A stretch of DNA of 64,000 bases from Adenophora triphylla var. japonica (lineage: Eukaryota > Streptophyta > Magnoliopsida > Asterales > Campanulaceae), in contig JAFEMH010007505.1 in the NCBI GenBank assembly GCA_022495995.1, positions 1 through 64,000 of the forward strand, read 5' to 3'. A model generated the notes under the pieces. It saw only the letters and a list, made by a program, of their open reading frames with translations, was not told the DNA's origin and searched no databases. Within the stretch, counting starts at the first letter, position 1; each line of letters begins with the position of its first letter. Below, in pieces: positions 31,886 to 42,452 of the stretch. The position numbers were made by a program, and so were the translations under genes.

Positions 31886-33346
31886 TCATACAAAATACCT
31901 CCGCAACTTGTCGCCGTTGACGGGGTGCAGAAATGGGTTGCCATCCAAGTCTGACAGCTGCATAGCTCCTCCGGAGAATACTTTCTTTACTAAAAACGGT
32001 CCAACCCAAATGGGTGCCCACTTACCCAACGCACTGCTCTGATTTGAGGGCTTCATCTTAAGGACCAGATCACCGACTTTGATATCCCTGGGCTTCACTT
32101 TCTTATCAAAAGCACGGGCCATTCTTCTCTGGTATGCCCTGTTATGCTCCATGGCTTTTAGTCTTCGTTCATCTAGCAGAGCCAGCTCATTATATCGACT
32201 TTGGAGCCATTCGATCTCGTTCACCTCATTCTCGAGCAAAACCCTGAGGGAAGGAATTTCTAACTCAATGGGCATGACGGCCTCCATTCCGTAAGTCAGA
32301 GCGTATGGGGTTGCACCGGTGGCAGTTCGGATTGAAGTGCGATATCCCCATAAAGCTAAATGCAGCTTTCCCGGCCAATCTCGTCCTCGCTCGGCCATCT
32401 TCTTTATAATTCTTTCCAAATTTTTATTGGCAGCTTCAACAGCGCCGTTTGTCTGTGGCCTGTATGGTGAAGATTTGTGGCGCTTGACTCTGTATTCAGT
32501 GAGCAACCGATCAGTTTCTCCCTCAAAATGGGTTCCATTGTCAGAAATAATCTCGTTCGGGACTCCATAGCGACAGAAAATCTGCTCCTTTATGAATCGG
32601 GCAACTTTCTTGGCGGTGAGCACTTTATAAGACGCAGCTTCTACCCATTTTGTGAAGTAATCCACGGCCACTAATACGAATGCATGCCCATTGCTCCCAG
32701 GCGGAGAAATCTTCCCAATGACATCAATACCCCATGTTGCGAAAGGCCACGGAGTTGTCATACAGTATAAGTCGTGAGGAGGGATGTGGTTCAGATTGGA
32801 GAATCGCTGGCATTTATCACAAGTCCGCACGAAATGGATGCAATCTGTCTCCATAGTGATCCAGAAGTAACCCAGCCTGATGATGCTGTGCATGAGAGAT
32901 CGAGCGTTCATATGAGGTCCGCAGGCACCGTTGTGAACGTCTTCCATTACTCTTTGAGCCTTTTCTTTGCTGATACATAGCAGGAGCGGGCAACCTTCCC
33001 TTTTCTTCCATAGTTCATCGCCGAGTATGACATACTGTGCTGACAATCTTTTTAGGGCTTGCAAGCTCTTGGCATGTACCCTTTTTGAGTCTCCTTCTTG
33101 GTCAACAGGAAAGGATGCTTCTCCGTGCTTGAGGTATTGAAAGATCTGATTGTACCACGGTTCACTGACAGTCTCGATCTCTATTTCACAACAATATGCA
33201 GGATTTTCTCTTCTACCGACCCTGAATGGCTTGATTGATTTACCTTCTGGGATTTCCACCAAAGAGGCTAAGGTAGCCAGAGCATCTGCGAATCTGTTCT
33301 TGTCTCGCGGTAAGAACTGGAATGATACTTCCTTGAATTGGCCGAC
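31886..33346 (-). CDS. Integrase of element 1
   Basis: Inserts element DNA into the host genome. After the in-frame TAA at 33349-33347 the frame is open to the stop at 31886. It starts with LVGQFKEVSFQFLPRDKNRF (end of aRNH region), then a zinc-binding H-H-C-C region with FVRTCDKCQRFSNL (about 32830), catalytic Asp in WGIDVIGKI (about 32730), second Asp in IISDNGTHFEG (about 32545) and Glu in NGAVEAANKNLERI (about 32435). The end has a GKWAPIWVGPFLVKK GPF-like box; no chromodomain is present. All three catalytic residues are kept. As sequenced it lacks its own start and is cut off from pol by the TAA. Confidence 0.85.
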   Translation of the reverse strand, partial: VGQFKEVSFQFLPRDKNRFADALATLASLVEIPEGKSIKPFRVGRRENPAYCCEIEIETVSEPWYNQIFQYLKHGEASFPVDQEGDSKRVHAKSLQALKRLSAQYVILGDELWKKREGCPLLLCISKEKAQRVMEDVHNGACGPHMNARSLMHSIIRLGYFWITMETDCIHFVRTCDKCQRFSNLNHIPPHDLYCMTTPWPFATWGIDVIGKISPPGSNGHAFVLVAVDYFTKWVEAASYKVLTAKKVARFIKEQIFCRYGVPNEIISDNGTHFEGETDRLLTEYRVKRHKSSPYRPQTNGAVEAANKNLERIIKKMAERGRDWPGKLHLALWGYRTSIRTATGATPYALTYGMEAVMPIELEIPSLRVLLENEVNEIEWLQSRYNELALLDERRLKAMEHNRAYQRRMARAFDKKVKPRDIKVGDLVLKMKPSNQSSALGKWAPIWVGPFLVKKVFSGGAMQLSDLDGNPFLHPVNGDKLRRYFV

Positions 33347-33349
33347 GAG

Positions 33350-33664
33350 TTATGCGATGTAAGCATGGTACTTCTGGAGGCATAGGTCTATAATCTTCCA
33401 TTTGTTGGCGGTCTGGTTGATTATCAACTGGGAATCACCGAACACTTCCAATTCTTCCACATGTCGCTCAAGGGCAGCTTCTAGACCGGCTATGCAAGCT
33501 TCGTACTCGGCCGCATTGTTAGTAACCGAGAAATTCAACTTGATTGCTATGGGAGTATGCATGTCGTTTGGGTCTATTAAAACCATCCCAATGCCATTTC
33601 CTTTCTTGTTAGCTGCTCCATCAAAGAATAACTGCCACTTGTTTCCGCTTTCTATAGCGAGGAT
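33350..33664 (-). CDS. Second RNase H (aRNH) of element 1
   Basis: An archaeal-type second RNase H between RT-RNH and integrase is diagnostic of the Tat lineage. Blocks: FFDGAANKKGNGIGM near 33625-33580, SVTNNAAEYEACIAGLEAAL near 33530, and FGDSQLIINQ near 33440. It ends AYIA followed by TAA (33349-33347). In other Tat elements a Gln-type codon is expected here, so the stop looks like CAA to TAA. Confidence 0.75.
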   Translation of the reverse strand: MLAIESGNKWQLFFDGAANKKGNGIGMVLIDPNDMHTPIAIKLNFSVTNNAAEYEACIAGLEAALERHVEELEVFGDSQLIINQTANKWKIIDLCLQKYHAYIA

Positions 33665-33668
33665 CCCT

Positions 33669-36600
33669 TCATCTGGAAACTGGAGATCCGGCCCTTGATC
33701 TTACATCTTTGAACATTCGGCCAAGCCCAGTGCCTGCTAATGCCTGTCCTTTAATTGACTTACGGATCACATATTTGATGTCGAATTCTGCCAAGAAGAA
33801 AGTCCATTTTGCCAACCTGGTGGAGATGTTTCCTCTGTCACCTTGGAATAGATATCTGATCGGGTCCATCTTGGAGACTAAGTGTACGGTGTGGGATAGC
33901 ATATAGTGTTTTAGCTTTCCGACCACCCATACCAAAGCTGCGCAAGTTTTCTCGAGGGCAGAGTAATTCAATTCACTCCCTTGGAATTTACGGCTGACGA
34001 AATAAATGGCATTTTCAATCTTTGAATCCTTCTTTTCTTGTGCTAGCATAGCCCCAGTGGCCGTGGTTGACTGCCGATATAGAAGTAGAGGCTTGTCTCC
34101 GTGAGGTGGGCAGAGAATAGGAGGATTGACGAGATAGGCTTTGATCCTCTCAAAAGCTAGTTGGCATTCCTCGTTCCAAACCACTTCCTGGTTCTTCTTT
34201 AGCAGCTTGAAGATCGGCTCACATATGGTGGTCAGCTGGTTGACGAATCTGCTGATGTATTGTAGGCGACCCATGAATCCTTTTACTTCAGAGACGGTTC
34301 TGGGTGGCTTCATTTCAATGATTGCCTTAACTTTCCTGGGATCTATTTCAATGCCGCGCTCGGTGACCATGTATCCCAGAACTTTACCTCGAATAACCCC
34401 AAATGTACACTTGGCTGGGTTCAATCTCATGGAGTGTTCTCGGAGTCTGTTGAAGAATTTCCTCAAGTCAATGAAGTGCTGTCCATCTGACCCTTTCGAA
34501 TGAATAATCATGTCATCTACATACACTTCAATCTCTCTGTGGATCATGTCGTGGAAAAGGGTAGTGACTGCTCTTTGATAAGTAGCCCCGGCGTTCTTCA
34601 AACCAAATGGCATTACTGTGTAACAATAAGTACCCCATGGAGTTGTAAATGCCGTCTTGTCCTGATCTTCTTCAGCCATCTTGATCTGGTTGTAACCCGC
34701 AAAACCATCAACGAAAGACTTGACCTCAAAGTTCGCGGTTGCATCCACTAGCATATCAATGTTGGGCAAGGGGAAGTCATCTTTGGGACTAGCCTTATTG
34801 AGATCTCGGAAATCCACGCAGACTCGAACCTTTCCATTTGCTTTGGTGACTGTCACAATGTTAGCCAACCAAGTCGGATATTCAATTACTTTGATGAAGC
34901 CTACCCGCAAGAGCTTTTCAATTTCTTCTTTCACTTGTAAGGACCATTCAGGTTTTATCCGCCTCAATTTCTGCTTGACTGGCTTAATTTCTGGATCCAA
35001 AGGTATTCGGTGTTCCACAATAGAAGCATCCAGCCCCGGCATATCTTTGTAGGACCAAGCGAACACATCCATGAATTCTTTGAGCAACTCAATCAGGGCA
35101 ACCCGCTCATCTCCGGAGAAGAAGCTACCAATCTGCGTTTCTTTGGGTTCTTCGGCTGTTCCCAGGTTCACTGTTGTTAATACCTCATCGGCAGCTTGGG
35201 CCCGGCTTTCCTTTTGCTCGCAAGCCTGTTTTGAATCTTTTTCTAAAAATTGTTCATCGATTAAGTCTGCATTATCTTCAATTGAATTAGGCTTAATTAT
35301 TTTTAAATCTTGATGATTATTTTTTGTTAAGCATTCAATTGTTAGATTGGCAATCACGGGGTACTCAGAAAGATCAACCACTTTATTCAAAGCAAAGGGG
35401 AATACAGTGTTTACAACTCGAAGACGGTCTTCTGTCGTGAGGACATTAGACCGGTCAGAAGACTCAAATTCTATAACAAGAGACTCGGGAGACTGACTCA
35501 AAACACAGGGGATGAATTTAGACTTGGAGGGACAAGGACGAGGTTTGAGCCCTAGCTTTTCAATCATAGTCTCCCTGTCGGCGACCGGTCCTCGGAACGA
35601 AGTCCAATTCTGCAACGGTCCTTCTGCGGCAGTCTCCAGCTTGACTAGTTCTACAGCAGATTCCTTCTCGAACTCTAGCATAGCTACCACCTCACTGTCA
35701 GAGGAAAAGTTAATCAAATCACTCGGCTCCTTAGCTCCATCTCTCATTTCTGCCAAAGACGCACCGCTTCCAGGCTCTGACAGCCCCTGCTCTTCAAACA
35801 AATCTGCCAACTCGCCATCAATATCTGCGGGGTCAGCACCGCGAATTTTACATATTGTGGGCTCATCCAGAACAAGCTTTTCAAACCGATTCTCATATTC
35901 AGGTCCCCAGAAGTGGTAGCTGCTCTCGTAGGTGGCGGTCACACCTTGCCTTTTGGGCAAACTATCAAACATTTCCTTCACCGGGTTCTTGCTATTGGCG
36001 AACCTCTGGATCGTCTTCATTCTTTCTTCCGCTGGAATCAGCCTTGGCTCAGGACAAACAAACATATCCCCATCTTCTCTGACAAAGTGCTTATTCAGAG
36101 ACCAACTGTACGGGCGCATTTCAGGCTTCTTGTACTTTCTACCGGCTGCTGAGGTCATCTTTTCTTTGAAAGCCTCGGTTTTGTCATACACCTTATCTTC
36201 CTTAGTCACAGCATACCCCAGACCTTGCCTGTTTCTCTTAGCTGCTGGCAGCACAAGCCTACACGGTCCCTGTTGGCGTTTTCCCAGCCCCAGACCAGGG
36301 ATATAGCTCATACCTCTTAGCATTTTCAACACAGGAGGAATCTTGTCTGAAGATGTCGTCAAATCTATGGTACAGACTTGCCCCTTAGGTTTCTCAATCG
36401 CGAACCCACTGAGCATCGGGTTCTCCTGGTCGAGTTTGATCTCCATTACTGGTAAGGTATTCACGCTGGTTTCTCCGATCATAACACTATCACCATAGAT
36501 GGTTGTCAGCACCCCTTCCTGCACAAACTTTAAGCATTGGTGAAGCGTGGAAGCTACGGCTCCAATCTCGTGGATCCAGGGTCTGCCCAATAATGCTGAG

Positions 36601-39431
36601 AATGTAACAGGAATGTCTATAACCTGAAAATCCACCATCATCTCCTTACCTCCAAACATCAGATTAAGAGAGACTATCCCCAACACTGCACGGGACGTCG
36701 AATCGTAAGCCTTTATGGTTTGGCTAGATGGTTTGAGGTTCTGCGCGTTGATGTCCAACATACTCATCATTTTGGCGGGGAGCACATTCATAGCTGACCC
36801 ATTATCTATCAACACATGGGGAATCCGCCGTCCCTCCAGAGGCACCGTAATGTGTAAGGACTCGTTATGTTTCGCACCGTAAGCAGGCAAGTCAAGATCT
36901 GTGAAAGTAATGATATTCCCATACTGCGCCGTTCCAATCAGCTGACATGCTTCGTCTGGGGTAGCGTTGACAGATACCTTCGTTTTGGCCAAAGCTTCTT
37001 CCAACTTTAATTTGTGAGGGTAGGAGGATGTAAGTAGGGACCACAAAGAAATATCGGCTTGCGTTCTTTTCAACTGTGTCAGTATCGGGTCTTCCTGAAC
37101 TTCTTCGTCTAGCCTGTGAGGATTCTGAGAGGACTGAGGGTTAGAGCCTGCAACTGCTTTCCCTTTCCCGGACGGATCTGGATTATTTACTCCCAACATT
37201 CTTCCTGAGCGAGTCAACAGATTAACTTCTTGCTGTTCATCAACCACGAACTCTTTGCTAGCTTCCTTGAGTTCTGCTAACGTGAGCGGGACAGGGTGAT
37301 TGCGGTATGGCCAAGCTGCTTGTCGTATCTCATTGATGGTCAAGGGTGCTTCCAAACCAGCTGCTATCCTGAGTTCCTCCAGGGAAATTGGGGATTCTCT
37401 AGGAGTCATTGAAGATATAGTATTAACAATCAAGCGCTCTTCATAATCATCAAGCTCAACAATATTATTCACATCATGCAAATCATCGAGATACAGAACA
37501 TAACAGAAGTTATCTTTCATTTCACCAGAACAGGAGGTTACATCAGTTTCGACCTCATTACAACCATTGCTATCATTCCCAACTACGGGTTCTCCAAACT
37601 CTAATACATTAACAAAATAATCATTCTCAAAGTCAATAAGATTCACATTGTTGCTCGGCAGAGGATTGTTGACAATATTTGGGCGGGGAGATTTCTCTAT
37701 CTTCTTGTCATCCACTAAGCCCTGGATTATCTTCTTGAGAGTTACGCAGGAGTTCGTAGTGTGCCCCGGAAATTGGTGAAAACGGCAATACTTGCTAGCA
37801 TCCATATGAGGATTAGGGCGAGCAGGACTGTAGTTCTCCAATGGCTTTATCATGCCAGTTCGTAGCAAACCGTTGAAAATTTCCTCCGTTGACATACCCA
37901 AATCATCAAATCGCGGTTGTGGCCTAGGTGGAAATCTCATTGGATTCTGCACATTGTTACTTCCCCTTTGAAGATTATTGATACTGTTGTCTTTGGCCGG
38001 CTCTCTTCCTCTTGGCGCCATTGCTGATACGGGATTGGGTGCACGATACCGGTAACTTCCACCACTGTTGTTGCTGCTGGTGTTTGCACTTGGAGTTTGG
38101 TTGAACAGTCTATTTTCACTCCTAGCTCCCATTCCCACCATCTCTCGCAGATCTGGGTACCATCCTTTCCCAATGGCTTCCCTAAGCGCTGGCTTAACAC
38201 ATGATAGAAAGATGTCCTTTTGGTCTTGGAGGGGGATTGGCTCCGATAACTCGTTGAGCTTAGCATTCCAACGTTTGTAAAATTCTGTGATTGACTCATC
38301 CGACTTCTGGATAGTTCCTACCAAATCATCCCGGGTAGTGCGCCATTCCAAATTACCCTTGTACTTTTCCAGGAAGGCTTCTGTTATCTGGCTCCAAGTA
38401 GTACGGCATTCTTGCTTCAGAGCTAAAAACCATGTAAGTGCCGATCCTTTCAAGGTTAGGTGGAAGTGGGAAGCCATGAATTCGGGAGTGCAGCCCATTG
38501 CCCCCATTGTCATCACATAAGTGTCTATATGCGTCTTTGGACAGGCGGTACCATCAAAATCTAGCTTGGGCATCTTAAACTTGTGCGGCAAAGGTGTCAC
38601 TTGGGCGGGATCCACGACCTTAAGACCACTAGAACCCACGGTTAATCTGTCAATCTGTTGCTGCATCTGTTTCAGCAAAGCTGCCACTTCTGGTGCCAAA
38701 CTTGAAGTCTGAGGAATTGCAGGAGCCACTGTTGACGACGGTATTGGGAAATCAGAATTAGGTCCCACGGGCAAAGCAGTCGGTGGGAGACCAAAAGTAC
38801 TAGGAATTCCAATATTGCTGTCCAACAAGCTAATCTGGCTAGGGATCTTGTTTCCATACATATCATAACCGTTAAATTGCCCACCGGGGTTCTGAGAGCT
38901 GTATTGTGCCGACTGACCTCTGTACTGACCAAGAGAAGATAATCCTGAGCTGACACATGGAGCTGAGTATGGGGTAGAACCATAAATATGCCGAGTAAGG
39001 GTGGAACACACTGCTGGTTGAGAAAAGCTGTCTTGGGTCTGAAACTGCTGGTACTTTGAAACACTGTCCTGAACTATCTGATTTCCTGAGAGCCGGTACT
39101 GACCATTCTGCTGAACACCATACTGAGCACCCTGATAACCATCTGGATACACACTGTACTGAGGCTGGGAAAAGCTGGTTCGGAACTGAGACCCATGCTG
39201 AAACTGCGGTGCTGGAGCATTAGGAGTTGGAGAGGCAGTGAGATCAAAGAAATTCACATGCCGACCGTCATTTCTGCTAACACCTTGCTGGATAACCTGG
39301 CCATGCCCTTGGGAAGATGGGGGAACGAACCTTCCTTGGTCACTTGCAATCATTCCTGGAGATACTGCTTGATCAGATCGCGGAACATAGCTCACTGGGG
39401 GAGGCATCGTATTGTAGCTAGGCTGGGTCAA
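33669..39431 (-). CDS. Gag-protease-RT-RNase H polyprotein of element 1 (1920-codon ORF)
   Basis: Main ORF of element 1. In order: proline/glutamine-rich gag part, gag core near residue 350 (SALTWFLALKQECRTTW), zinc-knuckle-like CRFHQFPGHTTNSC near residue 555, protease VLIDNGSAMNVL near residue 880 (variant of the D-S/T-G active site), reverse transcriptase with VKSFVDGFAGYNQIKM and catalytic YVDDMI near residue 1640, then RNase H near residue 1790. In RNase H the segment LYRQSTTATGAML lacks the Asp found in element 2 (VTDTATGAML), so that enzyme is probably inactive. The ORF is frameshifted from the gag start near 39440 and runs into a wrong frame near 33740, ending SRAGSPVSR at 33669. Confidence 0.85.
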   Translation of the reverse strand: MTQPSYNTMPPPVSYVPRSDQAVSPGMIASDQGRFVPPSSQGHGQVIQQGVSRNDGRHVNFFDLTASPTPNAPAPQFQHGSQFRTSFSQPQYSVYPDGYQGAQYGVQQNGQYRLSGNQIVQDSVSKYQQFQTQDSFSQPAVCSTLTRHIYGSTPYSAPCVSSGLSSLGQYRGQSAQYSSQNPGGQFNGYDMYGNKIPSQISLLDSNIGIPSTFGLPPTALPVGPNSDFPIPSSTVAPAIPQTSSLAPEVAALLKQMQQQIDRLTVGSSGLKVVDPAQVTPLPHKFKMPKLDFDGTACPKTHIDTYVMTMGAMGCTPEFMASHFHLTLKGSALTWFLALKQECRTTWSQITEAFLEKYKGNLEWRTTRDDLVGTIQKSDESITEFYKRWNAKLNELSEPIPLQDQKDIFLSCVKPALREAIGKGWYPDLREMVGMGARSENRLFNQTPSANTSSNNSGGSYRYRAPNPVSAMAPRGREPAKDNSINNLQRGSNNVQNPMRFPPRPQPRFDDLGMSTEEIFNGLLRTGMIKPLENYSPARPNPHMDASKYCRFHQFPGHTTNSCVTLKKIIQGLVDDKKIEKSPRPNIVNNPLPSNNVNLIDFENDYFVNVLEFGEPVVGNDSNGCNEVETDVTSCSGEMKDNFCYVLYLDDLHDVNNIVELDDYEERLIVNTISSMTPRESPISLEELRIAAGLEAPLTINEIRQAAWPYRNHPVPLTLAELKEASKEFVVDEQQEVNLLTRSGRMLGVNNPDPSGKGKAVAGSNPQSSQNPHRLDEEVQEDPILTQLKRTQADISLWSLLTSSYPHKLKLEEALAKTKVSVNATPDEACQLIGTAQYGNIITFTDLDLPAYGAKHNESLHITVPLEGRRIPHVLIDNGSAMNVLPAKMMSMLDINAQNLKPSSQTIKAYDSTSRAVLGIVSLNLMFGGKEMMVDFQVIDIPVTFSALLGRPWIHEIGAVASTLHQCLKFVQEGVLTTIYGDSVMIGETSVNTLPVMEIKLDQENPMLSGFAIEKPKGQVCTIDLTTSSDKIPPVLKMLRGMSYIPGLGLGKRQQGPCRLVLPAAKRNRQGLGYAVTKEDKVYDKTEAFKEKMTSAAGRKYKKPEMRPYSWSLNKHFVREDGDMFVCPEPRLIPAEERMKTIQRFANSKNPVKEMFDSLPKRQGVTATYESSYHFWGPEYENRFEKLVLDEPTICKIRGADPADIDGELADLFEEQGLSEPGSGASLAEMRDGAKEPSDLINFSSDSEVVAMLEFEKESAVELVKLETAAEGPLQNWTSFRGPVADRETMIEKLGLKPRPCPSKSKFIPCVLSQSPESLVIEFESSDRSNVLTTEDRLRVVNTVFPFALNKVVDLSEYPVIANLTIECLTKNNHQDLKIIKPNSIEDNADLIDEQFLEKDSKQACEQKESRAQAADEVLTTVNLGTAEEPKETQIGSFFSGDERVALIELLKEFMDVFAWSYKDMPGLDASIVEHRIPLDPEIKPVKQKLRRIKPEWSLQVKEEIEKLLRVGFIKVIEYPTWLANIVTVTKANGKVRVCVDFRDLNKASPKDDFPLPNIDMLVDATANFEVKSFVDGFAGYNQIKMAEEDQDKTAFTTPWGTYCYTVMPFGLKNAGATYQRAVTTLFHDMIHREIEVYVDDMIIHSKGSDGQHFIDLRKFFNRLREHSMRLNPAKCTFGVIRGKVLGYMVTERGIEIDPRKVKAIIEMKPPRTVSEVKGFMGRLQYISRFVNQLTTICEPIFKLLKKNQEVVWNEECQLAFERIKAYLVNPPILCPPHGDKPLLLYRQSTTATGAMLAQEKKDSKIENAIYFVSRKFQGSELNYSALEKTCAALVWVVGKLKHYMLSHTVHLVSKMDPIRYLFQGDRGNISTRLAKWTFFLAEFDIKYVIRKSIKGQALAGTGLGRMFKDVRSRAGSPVSR

Positions 39432-39739
39432 GCCGAGGTTGGGTGCGAAGCGGATCCGATTTCATTATGGCTATCTTCCGTAATCTCTTCATAGGAACCA
39501 TCCTCCCGACGAAGTACCGCAATCCCTTTGGCTCTCATGGCTTCTACGAAACGGTTGTGAGCCTCTTCTTCACGAGCCTTGGCATTTTGAACTAAGAGAC
39601 AAGCCTCACGCTCCCGAGCTAGAGCGGCTTCCAGCATCACCCTCAATTCCTCTGTAGTCATCTCATTCAAACCTGTCTGACCCCCTGTCATTGAGCCACC
39701 TGCAGACTGAGCAGAAAAAACATCTCCATTTCCGGCCAT
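39428..39739 (-). CDS. Gag N-terminus of element 1, frameshifted from the main ORF
   Basis: Starts MAGNGDVFSAQSAGGS, with a predicted coiled coil (EELRVMLEAALAREREACLL). It runs out of frame at GSASHPTSA-stop, where element 2 reads GSASPAQPTQPSYN. The local sequence differs by five bases in length from element 2, which explains the shift. Confidence 0.75.
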   Translation of the reverse strand: MAGNGDVFSAQSAGGSMTGGQTGLNEMTTEELRVMLEAALAREREACLLVQNAKAREEEAHNRFVEAMRAKGIAVLRREDGSYEEITEDSHNEIGSASHPTSA

Positions 39740-41019
39740 TTCTGATTCTAAACCAACTGACACTGCTTGCACACGGACCAAACGACCTCCCGAGGCGGAT
39801 GAACGGACCCAACTCGCCGTAGCTGCAGGTGTAGAGAGGGGTTTATAAGGTGTTTGAAGGGAAATTTTTGAGTAACAGGAGAGGGAAAGAAACGGACAGA
39901 CTCGCACAAACACAAATTTATTTATGTTCAAGTATAAATTAGTATTTTAAATCCTAAATACAGTTGGGAAAGGATAAGCCTTTATTCATGCTAACTATAC
40001 CTCGGGGAAACCTAATGACGCAACGTTCGAATTACATCAAATGCTTTGTTTTGAAACATATAATAGGTGATGGTACCTAGCCCAAACCCTAACATCTTTA
40101 TGGAACGAAAAGGTTTGTCCAAATTTCTAAGGAAATTTGGGCAGCATAACGGGTCTTTTCGAAGAATTTCGAAGAAAAATCCGGCATGACCTCTCGTCGG
40201 TACATGTTGGCAATGCGGCATGATCTCTCGTTTAGAACACGCCACGAGAGTGACATGTTCCCACGTGAAATCATGTTGCATTTGGCAACATGTCCACAAG
40301 GTGTGAGGTTTTGGGAGAAGGCATAAGGACCTATATTATTTTTCAAAAACACTTCATTTTGTTGTAATGAAAACATTGTATCAAAACCAACTGTGGGTAA
40401 GGTTTTAGTGTGGTGCCACCTATAACGCACTAGGGGTTTAGGTTTGATTTCAGGCGCTCAAGCGTAGGCGAATTTCATGGCCGTCCGCGATGCCGTCAAT
40501 CGCACCCGAGGGTTCTAAATCTAAGTGATGTAGTGTGCGGATGACTATATTCCTTTATTTACAAAAAAGAGATTTTTTTTTTATATATTTTTTTGAAAAA
40601 GAAAACAACACACACCCTCACACAGGATAAACAGGGAACAACAATCAATTGAGTCACGCTTGATCCAAGGGACTGCCCTCAAACCAGTCTTCTGATGTTC
40701 TGTTCAGTGGCCACCCTTTGTCGCGTGACACAGGACAACCAGAGACAAAAGGTGTCGCACGACCTGGATGGTCACTGAACCAGCAGCTCTTCAATCATCA
40801 AATCAGCCCCTGTTTTACCATAGCAAGAGCAACACAAAAGGAAGACTAATGCACAAAAAGTGACCACAAGCACAAAGGGCTCACAAGTTCCATAATCAAC
40901 AAGATGTATGAATCACAAATGATTATCAAATAATGCACACAAAATGGATGTATTGGATGTTTGACTAAATAAAAGCTTGACCCACTCAACACTTGAAAAA
41001 CAGGTTTTCAAGTGTTTCA
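39740..41019 (-). other. Leader (5' untranslated region) of element 1
   Basis: Between PBS and gag. It holds a motif pair GTCGCGTGAC (40720-40729) and GTCGCACGAC (40754-40763), and a TTCGAAGAATTTCGAAGAA stretch near 40158. No long ORF of interest. Confidence 0.6.
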
Positions 41020-41037
41020 TCCCCAGCGGAGTCGCCA
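41020..41037 (-). promoter_or_regulatory. Primer binding site of element 1
   Basis: Minus strand TGGCGACTCCGCTGGGGA, one base after the LTR end. Same as element 2. tRNA not assigned. Confidence 0.7.
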
Positions 41038-41038
41038 C

Positions 41039-42447
41039 TGAATGTGCGCTCGCCCGGAAAATTTTGGGTTTCCCGGTTTAAATGAAAAAAAGGAGTCGCC
41101 ACGCCGTTTTAAGAGGAAACATTGAAAACCTTTATTTAGAGAGAAAACATGAGTTCGGAGGTCAGGTTACGTGTTGGGAAGAACCGAGAGTTCACCCAAC
41201 ACGCCTCGTCCGTAGACGAGTCTTTCAATCAAAACATCCAAGTAAATCCAAAGTGTGTGCAAATATTGATAATAAACGAAGTGTGATTAAATGCATCTTA
41301 TTAATTATGGAACGAGAATTACATATTGTGAGCCCATTATTTAGGGAGGCCACATCCCTGATACAAACAATCTAAAAACAGATTACAAAGGAAAAAGGGT
41401 CTCTGCAGATGGGTCATGTATGTCGCATGACACATCGCACCAGTGACCACATGTGTCGCGTGACACAGGATCACTTGGAGACAAAGGTGTCGCGTGACAC
41501 ATATGAGCCATCTGCAGAAACTGAACAATAAGAACACAGAATCAACAGAAAGCTATACAGATCTAATCGTTTAACTAGATTACGAACGAAATACAGAAAC
41601 GAAACTAAATCAACCCAGGGAGTGTGGATATGGGTAGATCCACACCCCCTTGGGGTTCAAACACCAAATCCAATCAAATAATCAACAATATAAGCTCAAT
41701 TGCACGAATTATTCAGATTAAACAGAGAGATTGCGATTGGGATTCAGTAATCCAGATAGCTAGGATCTGATTACTGAATCCAAACAAAATTAAATGCTAG
41801 AATTAATAGAAATTAAGCAAGAGAGAGAGAGAGATTGGGTTTAGGGAATCGTTACCCTTGTTGCTTCCACGAATTCTATATCCAGTCAGATATAGAACCC
41901 TTCAATTCTTCACTTCTGATCTGGAAGGACTGATGCAAGGGGCTCAATTGGTGTAGCTTGAGAATTGGGTTTGGAAGGGAGGAATTGGGTAGGTTGAAGG
42001 TAGGAGAGAGAGAGGTTTGTGTTTAGAGAGGTTCGTTACGCTGCAAATTCTACAGAGTAACAGTAGGCTAAAATTCGGATTTTTTATGAGAGGGGGAGGG
42101 TCTTATTTATAGGCTGCAGTTGGCTGCCTTAATGTGTCGCACGACCTTACGCGTCCACTTTTTATGCCTCAAGCTGTCGCGTGACACAAGGTGGCTCAAC
42201 CGCTTTTGGCGCCAAAAACCAGTTTCTGGAACATTCCGGGAAAATACCCAAAAGGTCCAACAGGTTTTATTCCCAAGGGGTCCTTTGGCATGAATAATTT
42301 ACTAAAAGGTACTTCCTTCGCGGGAAACTCATGGAACGTTTCCGGAAGTCTCGGGATAGGCCGGGAATTTACCAAAACGCCCTTTAATGCAGTTTTATTA
42401 TATTAAAATGCATCTAAAAGGTTGCGAATTGGATTGGCGTACTTACA
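41039..42447 (-). repeat. Element 1 5' LTR (1409 bp)
   Basis: Same ends and length as 26485-27893. Differences seen near 41541, 41568, 41868, 42019, 42042, 42051, 42060, 42077, 42299 and 42303 only. Confidence 0.95.
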
Positions 42448-42452
42448 GATGG

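Larger units (their letters stand above)
26485..42447 (-). mobile_element. Element 1: Tat-lineage Ty3/gypsy retrotransposon (15,963 bp)
   Basis: Minus-oriented, with two LTRs of exactly 1409 bp that differ at about ten positions by eye. Order on the minus strand: LTR, PBS, leader, gag, protease, RT, RNase H, aRNH, integrase; then the antisense (plus-strand) PMD ORF, a tandem array, PPT and LTR. It is inserted in the 5' LTR of element 2, a related element. Gag-pol has a few frameshifts and stops, so it is not autonomous as sequenced. Confidence 0.95.
26480..42452. repeat. Target site duplication GATGG of element 1
   Basis: GATGG at 26480-26484 and 42448-42452. The uninterrupted target, GCAGATGGCCTC, is seen in the other LTR of element 2 near 62389-62400. 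Confidence 0.95.

Noticed and set aside
40012..40430. ORFs of 95-110 codons in the element 1 leader
   Set aside because: Related frames occur in element 2 at 43618-43935 but with altered sequence and no domain; they lie in untranslated leader.
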